This document shows, in pieces, positions 1 through 7,914 of a stretch of 64,000 nucleotides of DNA. The notes beneath the pieces were generated by a model. The model had not been told where the DNA came from and made no database searches. It saw nothing but the letters and a program-made list of their open reading frames with translations. The translations under genes were made by a program, and so were the position numbers. Each line of letters opens with the position of its first letter. Positions within the stretch are counted from its first letter, which is position 1. The stretch is taken from the NCBI RefSeq assembly GCF_019748365.1, contig NZ_JAIEPN010000068.1:20478-84477 (forward strand). Reading direction: 5' to 3'. The stretch comes from Novosphingobium sp. Its GTDB lineage: Bacteria; Pseudomonadota; Alphaproteobacteria; Sphingomonadales; Sphingomonadaceae.

Positions 1-57
1 GTCGGCATCGGCGTCCACGCTCCGTTTGCGGCGATTGACGGTCAGGACCATGGACAT
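1..57 (-). CDS. N-terminal fragment of a (2Fe-2S)-binding oxidoreductase subunit (IorA-like), cut by the window edge
   Basis: Reading the minus strand from the ATG at 57 gives exactly 19 codons to the window edge: MSMVLTVNRRKRSVDADAD. This resembles the first beta strands of the small 2Fe-2S subunit of xanthine-oxidase-family molybdenum hydroxylases such as isoquinoline 1-oxidoreductase alpha (typical start LTVNG..RSVDADPDTPLLW). A GGAG ribosome-binding site lies about eight bases upstream of the ATG. The iron-sulfur cysteines would lie outside the window, so the call rests on a short N-terminal match and a good start site. The second ATG at 51 is an alternative start. Confidence 0.45.
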   Translation of the reverse strand, partial: MSMVLTVNRRKRSVDADAD

Positions 58-315
58 AGGCAAACTCCGATTCGGCGAGCGTGCGGGGAGGCAGCGCCTC
101 GGCGAAGTGAAATCTGAACAGTCTTCAAGGATTGCGTCAAGCGCTGAGGGTGGGGGGCTGTTTGCGGCGCTCTTGCTGGCAGGTTACGACCAATGTCGGT
201 CAGTCACACCCGACCCAATGAGCGCCCGGTGCTCCTCTTAGCCGCAATTCCTCTTAGAGATAGTGCATCGACCGGGCACATAGCGGTCTTCAAGCGTGCC
301 ACTGTAGCCTCGAAG

Positions 316-1782
316 CTAGAAGTCGCTCCACTCGTCCTTGCGGTGAGTAGGTTTGATGGCGAGATTGCCGACCACGTGCGAAAGTGGAGCGGGAACCAGG
401 CTGGTAGGCATGCGAGCAGCAGTTTCTGACGGTGCCAGGCGGTTATGCGCCGGACGAGTCCGTACTGACATGGAAACACCCGCTCCGTTCACCGTACCGC
501 TCAACCGGAACTGTGAGACCAGATCGCCCAGCCGCTGGGCTTCATTCGAAAGGCTGCGGGTTGCCGCAGTTGATTGCTGGACCATGGCTGCGTTCTGCTG
601 GGTCATCCGACCGATAGTAGTGACCGCAGAGTTCACCTGTTCGAGATTGGTCGCTTGCGCGGCGGTTGTCTCGGCGATTTCGTTCACCTGCTGAGTCATC
701 GCGCCGACTTGTCCGACAATCTCGGCTAGCAAGGTGCCGGTCTCGCCTACCAAGCTTACCCCCTCAGCCACATGCGCAGTCGACGCTTCGATGAGGGTCT
801 TGATATCACGCGCTGCGTCGGCCGAACGTTGGGCAAGCGCGCGGACCTCGTTGGCAACGACCGCAAAGCCTCTACCTGACTCGCCGGCGCGCGCCGCCTC
901 GACACCCGCATTGAGGGCCAAGAGATTGGTCTGAAAGGAGATCCCGTCGATCACATCGATGATCTGCGTTATCTCCTTCGCCGATCGCTCAATCGCCCCC
1001 ATCGCTACCACTGCCTTGCCGACTACAACGCCGCCTTGAGTGGCACGAGTATGGGTCTGCATAATAGCCGATCGGGCTACACTGGCGCTGGCGGCTGCAT
1101 GGCGCGTAAGGCTAACGGTCTGTCCGACCGCAGCAGTGGTCTCTTGGAGACTGGCGGCCTGCTGTTCGTTGCGCAAGGCAAGGTCTTCCGAAGCTGCACG
1201 GATCTCATCGGAGCCGTCCAGAACATCCGTTGCCGTGGCGCGAACAGCGGCAATCATCTCTTCAAGTTTGCCAACCGCAGCGTTGAAGGCTGTGCCGATG
1301 GCGTCAAATTCTTCGATTCCGGTTGAGGGAACTTGCTGGTCGAGCTGACCTCGCTCAAGCGCCTGCATCGCGGTCAGAACGGTATTCCGAGCCTGGCGGT
1401 GCGGGCTGACATCGGTCGCGATCTTTACGACCCGTTCAACCTTACCCCGAGCGTCGAATGCCGGACCGTAGGTTGCCTGAATCCAGATTTCCTTGCCGGA
1501 TTTAGTTATGCGGGGATAGCGCGCTGTAAAGCTCTTGCCTGCCCTGAGGTCAGCCCAGAACTCCTTGTATTCGGGGCTATCAGCAATCTCTGGCGCGCAA
1601 AACATGCGATGATGGCGGCCTTGGATCTCGCGAAGGCTGTACTCGACTACGCTGCAAAACGCCTCATTGGCCTCCAATATGGTTCCATCCGGCGAAAACT
1701 GGATTATTGCTTGGGTGTTTTTGACAAGCTGCAACAGAGCATCATCGAATTTTGACAGCGCGGTGCTCCCAAAACCAAACAT
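316..1782 (-). CDS. Soluble PAS-domain methyl-accepting chemotaxis protein
   Basis: A 488-residue chemoreceptor with no transmembrane segment, so probably cytoplasmic. A PAS domain covers about residues 15-130 (LVKNTQAIIQFSPDGTILEAN, then the MFCAPEI and ATYGPAFDARG blocks). A short HAMP-like linker at about 135-180 leads into a long methyl-accepting coiled coil. The signalling hairpin tip is visible at about 282-302 (FQTNLLALNAGVEAARAGE), where it would contact CheA/CheW. The C-terminus ends in EWSDF, which fits the xWxxF tether that recruits the CheR/CheB adaptation enzymes. I place the start at the ATG at 1782, with GGAA ten bases upstream, rather than at the TTG two codons earlier. No other chemotaxis gene is nearby, so it is an orphan receptor at the edge of the sparse accessory region. 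Its ligand is unknown; PAS domains of this kind often bind heme or flavin. Confidence 0.9.
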   Translation of the reverse strand: MFGFGSTALSKFDDALLQLVKNTQAIIQFSPDGTILEANEAFCSVVEYSLREIQGRHHRMFCAPEIADSPEYKEFWADLRAGKSFTARYPRITKSGKEIWIQATYGPAFDARGKVERVVKIATDVSPHRQARNTVLTAMQALERGQLDQQVPSTGIEEFDAIGTAFNAAVGKLEEMIAAVRATATDVLDGSDEIRAASEDLALRNEQQAASLQETTAAVGQTVSLTRHAAASASVARSAIMQTHTRATQGGVVVGKAVVAMGAIERSAKEITQIIDVIDGISFQTNLLALNAGVEAARAGESGRGFAVVANEVRALAQRSADAARDIKTLIEASTAHVAEGVSLVGETGTLLAEIVGQVGAMTQQVNEIAETTAAQATNLEQVNSAVTTIGRMTQQNAAMVQQSTAATRSLSNEAQRLGDLVSQFRLSGTVNGAGVSMSVRTRPAHNRLAPSETAARMPTSLVPAPLSHVVGNLAIKPTHRKDEWSDF

Positions 1783-2037
1783 GATCAAGATATTCCAAGA
1801 ATGAAGTGAATGTGGAGGTACGAGCGGTCTTGCACGCGCCTACCATTTACCCGCTAATGGATACGGAAATCTGCGTTACGTAAAAACCTGAGGTTCGGCG
1901 ATCCGCTTTGAAAAACTTCAGCCTAGCGCGAACGTTGCTATCAAATGCCCGCTCCAAGCCGACGATCTGTGAGGAGGGTTCGACAGAAGATGCCTGCTGA
2001 GTGGCAAATCCTGCAACTCGGTTTTTGCAGAGTTGCC

Positions 2038-2343
2038 CGTTGAGAGCACTTTCCGACCAATCTGGCTCACCGTGACGGAGTCGATCTTGGCCCAAAGAAC
2101 CAGACAGGGCGCAAGGCGAGAGGAGGGAGCTATGCTGGCCCATAGTGACCGACGATCAACGTGGCCATGGGCCAGAAGCGGCCCGCCCCTTCGGGGTTGC
2201 TTCAGGAAGCCCCTCGGCGAATGAAACTCAGGCAGCGTCGCGCCGCTGGCACGGGCTACCAGCCCGCACTGCATGGCCCTCCTTGCCGAGAAGGTTCCTG
2301 ACGCAATCACGGAGAGCCAGATTGGTCGGAAAGGGCTCTAACG
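2038..2343. repeat. ~306-bp MITE-like element bounded by ~40-bp imperfect inverted repeats
   Basis: The left end (from 2038) and the reverse complement of the right end (from 2343) both read CGTT, then AGAGC, then the shared 17-mer CTTTCCGACCAATCTGGCTC without its first bases varying, then CCGTGA. The two arms differ by one inserted base, two substitutions and a few inner differences over about 43 bases. The interior has no convincing gene. Long, precise inverted ends around a short non-coding core are typical of a MITE or an internally deleted insertion sequence. No target-site duplication is evident (flanks agttgcc and tcagctt differ), and I do not recognise the family. Confidence 0.6.
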
Positions 2344-2451
2344 TCAGCTTTTAGTGATGTCGGTCTTACGACATGATGTTCTTGAACGACCGCTTCGTCC
2401 CACTTCGCGCCCTACGGCACAGCCAGCAACCCTTGGCCAAAGTCCGTCGCC

Positions 2452-2479
2452 ATAAATAACAGACGCGTCTGTTATTTAT
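2452..2479. promoter_or_regulatory. Perfect 28-bp palindrome, possible operator
   Basis: Positions 2452-2479 form an uninterrupted perfect palindrome. The half-site is ATAAATAACAGACG and the centre is ACGCGT. Perfect symmetry with no loop and no T-tract downstream argues against an intrinsic terminator. It fits a binding site for a dimeric repressor (TetR-like operators often have this form) or a site for a resolvase or partition protein. No regulator gene is adjacent, so the partner is unknown. Confidence 0.5.
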
Positions 2480-2616
2480 AAAGCGCTGTCCTACATCTGC
2501 CGCTCTGCCGCATGATGGCGGGGTGTGTAGCGAATCGATCTCAGTGCCGCCGGTTTCAGCCGGTTGCAGGCAGGGGGGAGGGCCGTGTCAGGGCTTGGCA
2601 GTTTTTGCTCAGGACT

Positions 2617-2634
2617 GTGTCAACCGTGTCAACC
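2617..2634 (+). repeat. Tandem 9-bp direct repeat
   Basis: GTGTCAACC occurs twice head to tail, at 2617-2625 and 2626-2634, and a related GTGTCAGGG lies about 30 bases upstream. Short tandem motifs of this type can be iterons or protein-binding sites. With only two copies, chance remains possible. Confidence 0.35.
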
Positions 2635-2735
2635 TCGTCCCGAAACCGGATTCCTCGGCCGGTTTCTGGTGGGAGTATGCCCGAAGGCGAGAGCCGGAAA
2701 GCGGAGGCGGGAAACCGGTTGCCCCGAAAGCCAAA

Positions 2736-2763
2736 TGGGGGCCGGCATTGCTGCCGGCCCCCA
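2736..2763. other. Strong GC-rich hairpin (11-bp stem, 6-nt loop)
   Basis: The arms at 2736-2746 and 2753-2763 are perfect inverted complements of 11 bases (TGGGGGCCGGC) around the loop attgct. Neither strand has a clear run of T directly after the stem; the minus strand has ATTTGG. So it is at best a weak terminator, and may instead be part of a structured RNA or a mobile-element end. Confidence 0.5.
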
Positions 2764-3352
2764 CTGTCGCCGCTGCTGGCACTCTGGCTTTCCAGCGCCT
2801 GAGCTCACCGCGTCCTTCCGCCGTTCCCTGCCCTTCGGTTCCCGTCCTTTCGAACGGTCTTCCTCCAGTCCGCTTCGCCGTCCGGTCCCGCCTGCAAGCA
2901 GGCGCTTCCTTGTCCGCTCAGCCTTCAGTCCTGCGGCGTCCGCAGTTCCTGACCACATGGGCCTGGCAGTCGCTGGTGCCCGTACCGCGTTCTGCGCGTT
3001 GCCGCGCGTCCTGCCGCTGCGAGCGTGTTTCCTTGCGCTCTTCCTCGGGCGCCGCTCCCGTCAGCCCGGCCTTGCGGCCTCACCTTCGGACGGTTCCTCC
3101 CGGGGGGAGACAAGGGCCCTTCCGCGCGGCTTGGCGTGCTGCCCCTCGCTCCGTTTCCGCCGGCGCTTGCCCCCGGTCTTGCGACCATCGGCCTTGCCGC
3201 TTTCACTGTGCTTCGGGACGCCATTCCGGCCTCCGGAGCCAGCCCTTCCGGTTTGCAATCCGCCGCTTCCAAAGCGCGCCTCAGCACGCCGAAAGTGGTT
3301 TCATTGCATACTTTCCAGTCTAGCCCGATCAGGAAATTTATGCCTTTCAATC

Positions 3353-3373
3353 AGTGCCTTGCGGCGCTTTTTT
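3353..3373 (+). terminator. Possible intrinsic terminator
   Basis: AGTGCC, loop TTGC, then GGCGCT forms a six-pair stem (one G-T wobble) followed directly by five further T residues. If real, it would end a plus-strand transcript coming from the gene-poor region upstream. No gene is assigned to that transcript. Confidence 0.35.
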
Positions 3374-3441
3374 CAGGCTTCGTTTCCCTCTCGACAAGAC
3401 AGATGCTGCGCTTCGTGGGTGAGTCGCACAAGCAGGAAAAT

Positions 3442-3486
3442 GCGAAGTTATCCACAGGCAGCCGAATGGCTGGTGGACAACTTCGC
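3442..3486. other. Inverted repeat carrying a consensus DnaA box
   Basis: TTATCCACA at 3448-3456 is a perfect match to the strong DnaA-box consensus. Its mirror on the other strand, TTGTCCACC at 3472-3480, differs by two bases. The outer arms GCGAAGTT (3442-3449) and AACTTCGC (3479-3486) are exact inverted complements, so the whole is a ~45-bp imperfect inverted repeat. It could be a fragment of a plasmid or ICE replication region, or a DnaA-titrating site. A single pair of boxes is too little to call an origin. Confidence 0.4.
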
Positions 3487-3536
3487 AAGCTGCGGAATCC
3501 GCTTTGTTTTAGTTTTGTGACGATTCGTCGCGGCGC

Positions 3537-4751
3537 TTATTGCCCGCGCTGCGCCAGCAACCGGAGGCGGAGGGCATTGAGCTTGATGAAGCCCGCCGCG
3601 TCCTTCTGGTCATAGGCGCCGGCATCGTCCTCGAAGGTCACGTGGCGCTCGGAATAGAGGCTGTCGGGCGACTTGCGGCCCACCACGCTGGCGTTGCCCT
3701 TGTAGAGCTTGAGGCGGACGGTGCCGTTCACCTTGGCCTGGCTGTGGTCGATCGCGGCCTGCAGCATCTCGCGCTCCGGGCTGAACCAGAAGCCGTTGTA
3801 GATGAGCTCGGCATACTTGGGCATGAGCTCGTCCTTGAGGTGCGCGGCGCCCCGGTCGAGCGTGATGCTCTCGATCCCGCGGTGGGCGCGGGCATAGATT
3901 TCGCCGCCGGGCGTCTCGTACATCCCGCGGCTCTTCATGCCGACGAAGCGGTTCTCGACCAGATCGAGGCGGCCGATGCCGTGCTTGCGGCCAAGCTCAT
4001 TGAGCGCGGCGAGCAGCGTGGCGGGCGACATCGCCTCGCCATTGAGCGCGGTGCCGTCGCCCTTCTCGAAGTCGATGGTGATGTATTCCGGCGTGTCCGG
4101 CGCGTCCTCGGGATTGACCGTGCGGCTGTAGACGTAGTCCGGCGTCTCCTGCCACGGATCCTCGAGCACTTTGCCTTCGGACGAAGTGTGGAGGAGGTTC
4201 GCGTCGGTCGAGAACGGGCTTTCGCCGCGCTTGTCCTTCGGCACCGGGATCTGATGTGCCTCTGCCCAGGCGATGAGGGCGGTGCGGCTGGTCAGATCCC
4301 ACTCGCGCCACGGAGCGATGACCTTGATGCCCGGCTCCAGCGCATAGGCGGACAGCTCGAAGCGCACCTGATCATTGCCCTTGCCGGTGGCGCCGTGGGC
4401 GACGGCATCGGCACCGGTCTCGCGGGCGATCTCGATCAGGCGCTTGGAAATGAGCGGGCGCGCGATCGAGGTGCCGAGGAGGTAATCGCCTTCGTAGCGG
4501 GCATTGGCGCGCATCATCGGGAACACGAAATCGCGCACGAATTCCTCGCGCAGGTCGTCGATGTAGATGTGCTCTGCCTTCACGCCCATGAGTTCGGCCT
4601 TGGCGCGGGCCGGCGCCAGCTCCTCACCCTGTCCGAGATCGGCGGTGAACGTCACCACCTCGCAGCCATAGGTCACCTGCAGCCACTTGAGGATGACGCT
4701 GGTATCGAGACCGCCGGAGTAGGCGAGGACGACGCGCTTGATATCGGACAT
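3537..4751 (-). CDS. argG: Argininosuccinate synthase
   Basis: This 404-residue enzyme joins citrulline and aspartate using ATP, the penultimate step of arginine synthesis in the cytoplasm. The N-terminal ATP-pyrophosphatase loop is intact ([14 protein letters not shown] at about 9-22), followed by the family blocks [13 protein letters not shown] and [11 protein letters not shown]. The C-terminal domain carries the YNGFWFSPE and [10 protein letters not shown] blocks. Length is normal for the type 1 family. The start is the ATG at 4751. It stands alone, with the cfa-like gene ending 82 bases upstream on the same strand. It marks the return to ordinary chromosomal DNA after the gene-poor left region. 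Confidence 0.97.
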   Translation of the reverse strand: MSDIKRVVLAYSGGLDTSVILKWLQVTYGCEVVTFTADLGQGEELAPARAKAELMGVKAEHIYIDDLREEFVRDFVFPMMRANARYEGDYLLGTSIARPLISKRLIEIARETGADAVAHGATGKGNDQVRFELSAYALEPGIKVIAPWREWDLTSRTALIAWAEAHQIPVPKDKRGESPFSTDANLLHTSSEGKVLEDPWQETPDYVYSRTVNPEDAPDTPEYITIDFEKGDGTALNGEAMSPATLLAALNELGRKHGIGRLDLVENRFVGMKSRGMYETPGGEIYARAHRGIESITLDRGAAHLKDELMPKYAELIYNGFWFSPEREMLQAAIDHSQAKVNGTVRLKLYKGNASVVGRKSPDSLYSERHVTFEDDAGAYDQKDAAGFIKLNALRLRLLAQRGQ

Positions 4752-4833
4752 GGCAGCCAGCTTCCCGTGGACAGGTACAGAATGGCGCGGCGGCTAGCAG
4801 GGCCGCGCGCGCGGTGCAACCTGTTGGGAGCGA

Positions 4834-6078
4834 TCAGCCCTTACGCGCGGCGCGGTAGCCCAGTTCGGTCTCGTTGATGTAGTTGCGCGTCAGCGGCAGG
4901 GCATCACGGTTGCGCACGATCTGGAGCTGGAAATTGAGGAGATCGGCGTGTTCGAAGCCGGTCGCAGCGCCCGCGAGATAAAACTGCCACATGCGGAAGA
5001 AGCGCGCGTCGTAGATGCGCGTGATCGTCTCTTCCTGCTCGGCGCAGCGCTTGTACCATTCGCGCAGGGTCAGCGCGTAGTGGCGGCGCAGGACCTCGCA
5101 ATCGGTGAGCATGAGCTTGCACGGCTCGATCGCCTTCACCGTCTCGCTGAGCGAGGGGATATAGCTGCCGGGGAAGATATACTTGCGGGTGAAATCGTCG
5201 GTGACGCTGGGCGGACCTGCGCGGCCGATGGTGTGGAGCAGCATCACGCCGTCCTCGCTGAGCAGATCGTGGCACTTGCGGAAGAAGGTCTCGTATTGCG
5301 GCACGCCGACATGTTCGAACATGCCGACCGAGACGATCCGGTCGAACGGGCCCTGCTGCTCGCGGTAATCGGTGAGGCTGAAGGTCACCTTGTCGGCGAC
5401 GCCTTCCCGCTCCGCCCAGGCCTTGGCGTAGCCGATCTGCTCGACGCTCAGCGAGATGCCGTGGATGCTGGCGCCCGAGATCTTGTGAAGGTGCAGCGCG
5501 AGGCCACCCCAGCCGCAGCCGATATCGAGCACGCGCATGCCGGGCTTCAGGTCGAGCTTGGCGGCGATGTGGTCCATTTTGGCGAGCTGGGCTTCTTCCA
5601 GCGTGGTGACGCCTTCGTCCCAGTAGGCGCAGGAATACTGTCGCGCGGGATCGAGGAAGAGATCGTAGAGCCGGTCGTCGAGATCGTAGTGGTGCGCGAC
5701 GTTGCGCTGTGAGGAGCGGCGCTGGTTGATCTGGCCGATCCGGTTGGTGATTCTCACGCGGGCCTTGTCGAACAAGTTGAGGTTGTCGAGATCGCCGCCC
5801 TTGTCCCACGGGTTGTTGCGCCGGATGAAGCCGACGAAATCCATGATGTCGCCGTTCTCGATCGTGACGCGCCCGTCCATGAAGCATTCGGCCATGCCGA
5901 GGCTGGGATTGCGGGCGATGGTGCCGGGCACGCGCGCATCATGGAGCTTGAGCCCGAGATCGGGCCAGCCCGGGGCCGCTGTGCCATAACGGCGCTTGCG
6001 GCCCGAGGACTCGGTAAGGGTGAGCGTGCCGTGCTTCACCAGACGGCGCAGCGCGGCATCAAGCAAAATCATCGACAT
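4834..6078 (-). CDS. cfa: Cyclopropane-fatty-acyl-phospholipid synthase family methyltransferase
   Basis: An SAM-dependent enzyme of the CFA/mycolic-acid cyclopropane synthase family, expected to add a methylene bridge to unsaturated acyl chains of membrane phospholipids. After an N-terminal lipid-binding domain (about 1-110) comes the QRNVAHHYDLDDRLYDLFLD block, then the SAM-binding motif VLDIGCGWGGLALHL. The family signature IVSVGMFEHVG follows, with the bicarbonate/active-site region further on. Length (414 aa) is typical. I prefer the ATG at 6078 (MSMILLD), because a GAGG lies six bases upstream inside the codons of the earlier ATG at 6090; the longer form would add four residues. The exact modification (cyclopropane or other methyl transfer) cannot be told from sequence. 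Confidence 0.9.
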   Translation of the reverse strand: MSMILLDAALRRLVKHGTLTLTESSGRKRRYGTAAPGWPDLGLKLHDARVPGTIARNPSLGMAECFMDGRVTIENGDIMDFVGFIRRNNPWDKGGDLDNLNLFDKARVRITNRIGQINQRRSSQRNVAHHYDLDDRLYDLFLDPARQYSCAYWDEGVTTLEEAQLAKMDHIAAKLDLKPGMRVLDIGCGWGGLALHLHKISGASIHGISLSVEQIGYAKAWAEREGVADKVTFSLTDYREQQGPFDRIVSVGMFEHVGVPQYETFFRKCHDLLSEDGVMLLHTIGRAGPPSVTDDFTRKYIFPGSYIPSLSETVKAIEPCKLMLTDCEVLRRHYALTLREWYKRCAEQEETITRIYDARFFRMWQFYLAGAATGFEHADLLNFQLQIVRNRDALPLTRNYINETELGYRAARKG

Positions 6079-6168
6079 CGGCGACCTCATTGACCGGTAA
6101 GAACGTTAAGCGGCCTATGGCGCGCCATGGCCGCGCGGGCAAGCCACGCAGCGCATAAGAGCGATGCG

Positions 6169-6540
6169 TCAGCGGCAGCGCGAGCCGCTGCGTTCGATTT
6201 CCCGGCCGAGCAGGGCGCCGCCTGCCGCCCCGAGCAGGGTGCCGAGCGTGCGATCACCGCGCGTATCAATGGCGCGGCCGACGAGAGCACCGCCGACGGC
6301 GCCGATCACGAGGCCGGTCGTGCCGTTGCTGCGCTTGCAATAGTAGCGCCCGTCGCGGCCGCGCCAGACCTGATCCCGGCTGTTGATAGGACGTGGTTCG
6401 ACGTAGCGCCCATACTGATCGTATTCGCCGCTCTGGGCGCGTCGGCCGTTGGCCGGGGCCCACGACGGGGGATCGGCGAGCGCCGGAGCGGCGCCAAGTG
6501 TGGTTGCGGCAAGGACTGCGGCCGTGATGAACCTGTTCAT
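6169..6540 (-). CDS. Secreted glycine-zipper 2TM-domain protein
   Basis: A 123-residue protein with a clear signal peptide (MNRFITAAVLAATTLGAAPALA, cleaved near residue 22). The middle region is polar and Tyr/Arg-rich (SGEYDQYGRYVEPRP). The C-terminal glycine-zipper hairpin at about 75-115 has two GAxGGALxGR repeats, as in the 17-kDa surface antigen/SlyB-like family of outer-membrane-associated proteins. The start at 6540 has AAGGA nine bases upstream. A cysteine occurs only near the C-terminus and not at a lipobox, so it is not an obvious lipoprotein. Proteins of this family are generally linked to envelope integrity; a specific role is not known. Confidence 0.8.
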   Translation of the reverse strand: MNRFITAAVLAATTLGAAPALADPPSWAPANGRRAQSGEYDQYGRYVEPRPINSRDQVWRGRDGRYYCKRSNGTTGLVIGAVGGALVGRAIDTRGDRTLGTLLGAAGGALLGREIERSGSRCR

Positions 6541-6759
6541 GGAGAAGCATCCTTCTTGATGATCTTCGACGTGACGGACTTCTTCGCTCGAACCTGCGGA
6601 CATGATGCCCAACCACAGATGAACGCGGCCGCAAAGGCGACAAGGCGAGGGCAGAGTGCGACGAACTGGGATAGTGGTTCACATAGCTTTCCTACATGAA
6701 CCAAATGGGTTATTCCTGATCTTGCCAGTCCCTTCTGCCCATCTGTCTGGAGAGAATTC

Positions 6760-7908
6760 ATGCCCAATCCGCCTGTCACCTTCCCTGCGCTCTTCACGCC
6801 CGCAAATGCGGTTGCCTTTACCAATGCCGACGGCACAGCCCAGACTGTCAGCACCGACGCTCCGCTGCCCGTTGCGTTTGCCGGCAGTGTGGGGACCCAA
6901 GCGGTGAGTGCAGTCAGCCTCCCGCTTCCAAACGGCGCGGCAACCGCTGCGAACCAGACAACGACCAACACCTCGCTCGCTGCGATTTCCGGGCAGCTTC
7001 CCGCCAGCCTGGGGCTCAAGACAGCAGCGGCAAGCCTTTCGGTGGGCCTGGCGAGCGATCTTGCCAACCTCGAGCCCGCTGCAACCGCCATCACCGGCAC
7101 CACGATGCCCACTGGCGGGACAGGTCTCACCGGTTGGCTTTCGGCCATCTACCGTTCGTGCAGCGAAGGCGCGACGCTGGCGGGCAGCGTGACATCGGCT
7201 GCCGTCGTGGTTTCAACGAGCAACAATCTCTACATGGGTGGCTCGTTTCAGGTCACCAGCGCCGGAACTTCCTGCACGATCACGTACGAGCAATCGAACG
7301 ATGGCATCAATTGGGTGACGCTTCCGGTCATTTCTGCCGCCGTGGCCAATGCGGCACCGGCTACCACCTCGACCGCTGCAGGCATCTATACCTACGTCTC
7401 CTCGGCTGCTTTCGTGCGCGCGCGCGTTTCTACATACACAAGCGGGACGGTATCGGTGGTGCTCAGCCAGAAGCAGGAGGTTGCCCCGTCGAGCGGTGTC
7501 TCGCTCGCCGGGGGCAGTGCGGGCATCGGCAGCGTTTCGGTGACCGGCACGGCGACAATCTCGGGCAGTGTCAACCTTGGCAACGGCTTCACCGATAGCA
7601 CGACCGCGCTGGCCGCCTCGGCGACGTTCACAGGGACGGGCAGGGCCAACAGTGCAGCCCAGTTCGCCTTTTTCAATGCGACGGCGTTCGCCGATCAGGC
7701 TGGTACGCTTTTCATCGACCAGTCGCTCGATACCGGCACAAGCTATCAGGCGATCGCCAGCCAGGCCTTGGCGGCGGGCAGCGGTGCCAATCTCTCGGTG
7801 CGCTTGTGCGGGGCGGTCGGCACGGCGACGCTGTACCGCGTGCGCTATGTCAACGGCGCGGGCGCGCAGACGACCTTCCGGCTTTCGAGCAGCTTTTCGG
7901 CAAGCTGA
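6760..7908 (+). CDS. Phage-tail/structural-like protein, isolated
   Basis: A 382-residue Ala/Thr/Ser/Gly-rich protein with no signal peptide and very few charged residues. The LPLPNGAATAANQTTTNTSL block followed by SLAAISGQLPASLG closely resembles linker segments seen in tailed-phage structural proteins (LPLPTGAAT..Q..N.SLASI...LP). The rest is predicted to be beta-rich (repeated SVTGTATISGSV and VRYVNGAGAQTTFRLSSSF), as in receptor-binding or decorating proteins. A good GGAGA site lies eight bases before the ATG. No capsid, terminase, portal or lysis gene is next to it: it sits between housekeeping genes and ends six bases from the end of rlmN. It may be a relic of a prophage or a co-opted surface protein. 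The function is not assigned. Confidence 0.6.
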   Translation: MPNPPVTFPALFTPANAVAFTNADGTAQTVSTDAPLPVAFAGSVGTQAVSAVSLPLPNGAATAANQTTTNTSLAAISGQLPASLGLKTAAASLSVGLASDLANLEPAATAITGTTMPTGGTGLTGWLSAIYRSCSEGATLAGSVTSAAVVVSTSNNLYMGGSFQVTSAGTSCTITYEQSNDGINWVTLPVISAAVANAAPATTSTAAGIYTYVSSAAFVRARVSTYTSGTVSVVLSQKQEVAPSSGVSLAGGSAGIGSVSVTGTATISGSVNLGNGFTDSTTALAASATFTGTGRANSAAQFAFFNATAFADQAGTLFIDQSLDTGTSYQAIASQALAAGSGANLSVRLCGAVGTATLYRVRYVNGAGAQTTFRLSSSFSAS

Positions 7909-7914
7909 TCGCCC

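Larger units (their letters stand above)
1783..3536. other. Gene-poor region without a convincing CDS
   Basis: This 1.75-kb stretch lies between the chemoreceptor and argG. The open frames in it have poor start sites, Arg/Pro/Ser-rich shadow composition and no recognisable motif. It contains several structured elements that are listed separately: a ~306-bp element with inverted ends, a 28-bp perfect palindrome, a tandem 9-mer, an 11-bp-stem hairpin, a possible plus-strand terminator and an inverted repeat with a DnaA box. No tRNA or other known RNA gene was recognised. The overall look is of accessory or decayed mobile DNA. Confidence 0.6.

Noticed and set aside
2523..3615. Several long plus-strand open frames (266, 318 and 196 codons) in the gene-poor region
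   Set aside because: They overlap one another in different frames, are Arg/Pro/Ser-rich, lack ribosome sites and show no domain-like pattern; high GC alone explains their length.
3540..4877. 445-codon open frame on the plus strand opposite argG
   Set aside because: It is the antisense shadow of argG and has no start site or motif of its own.
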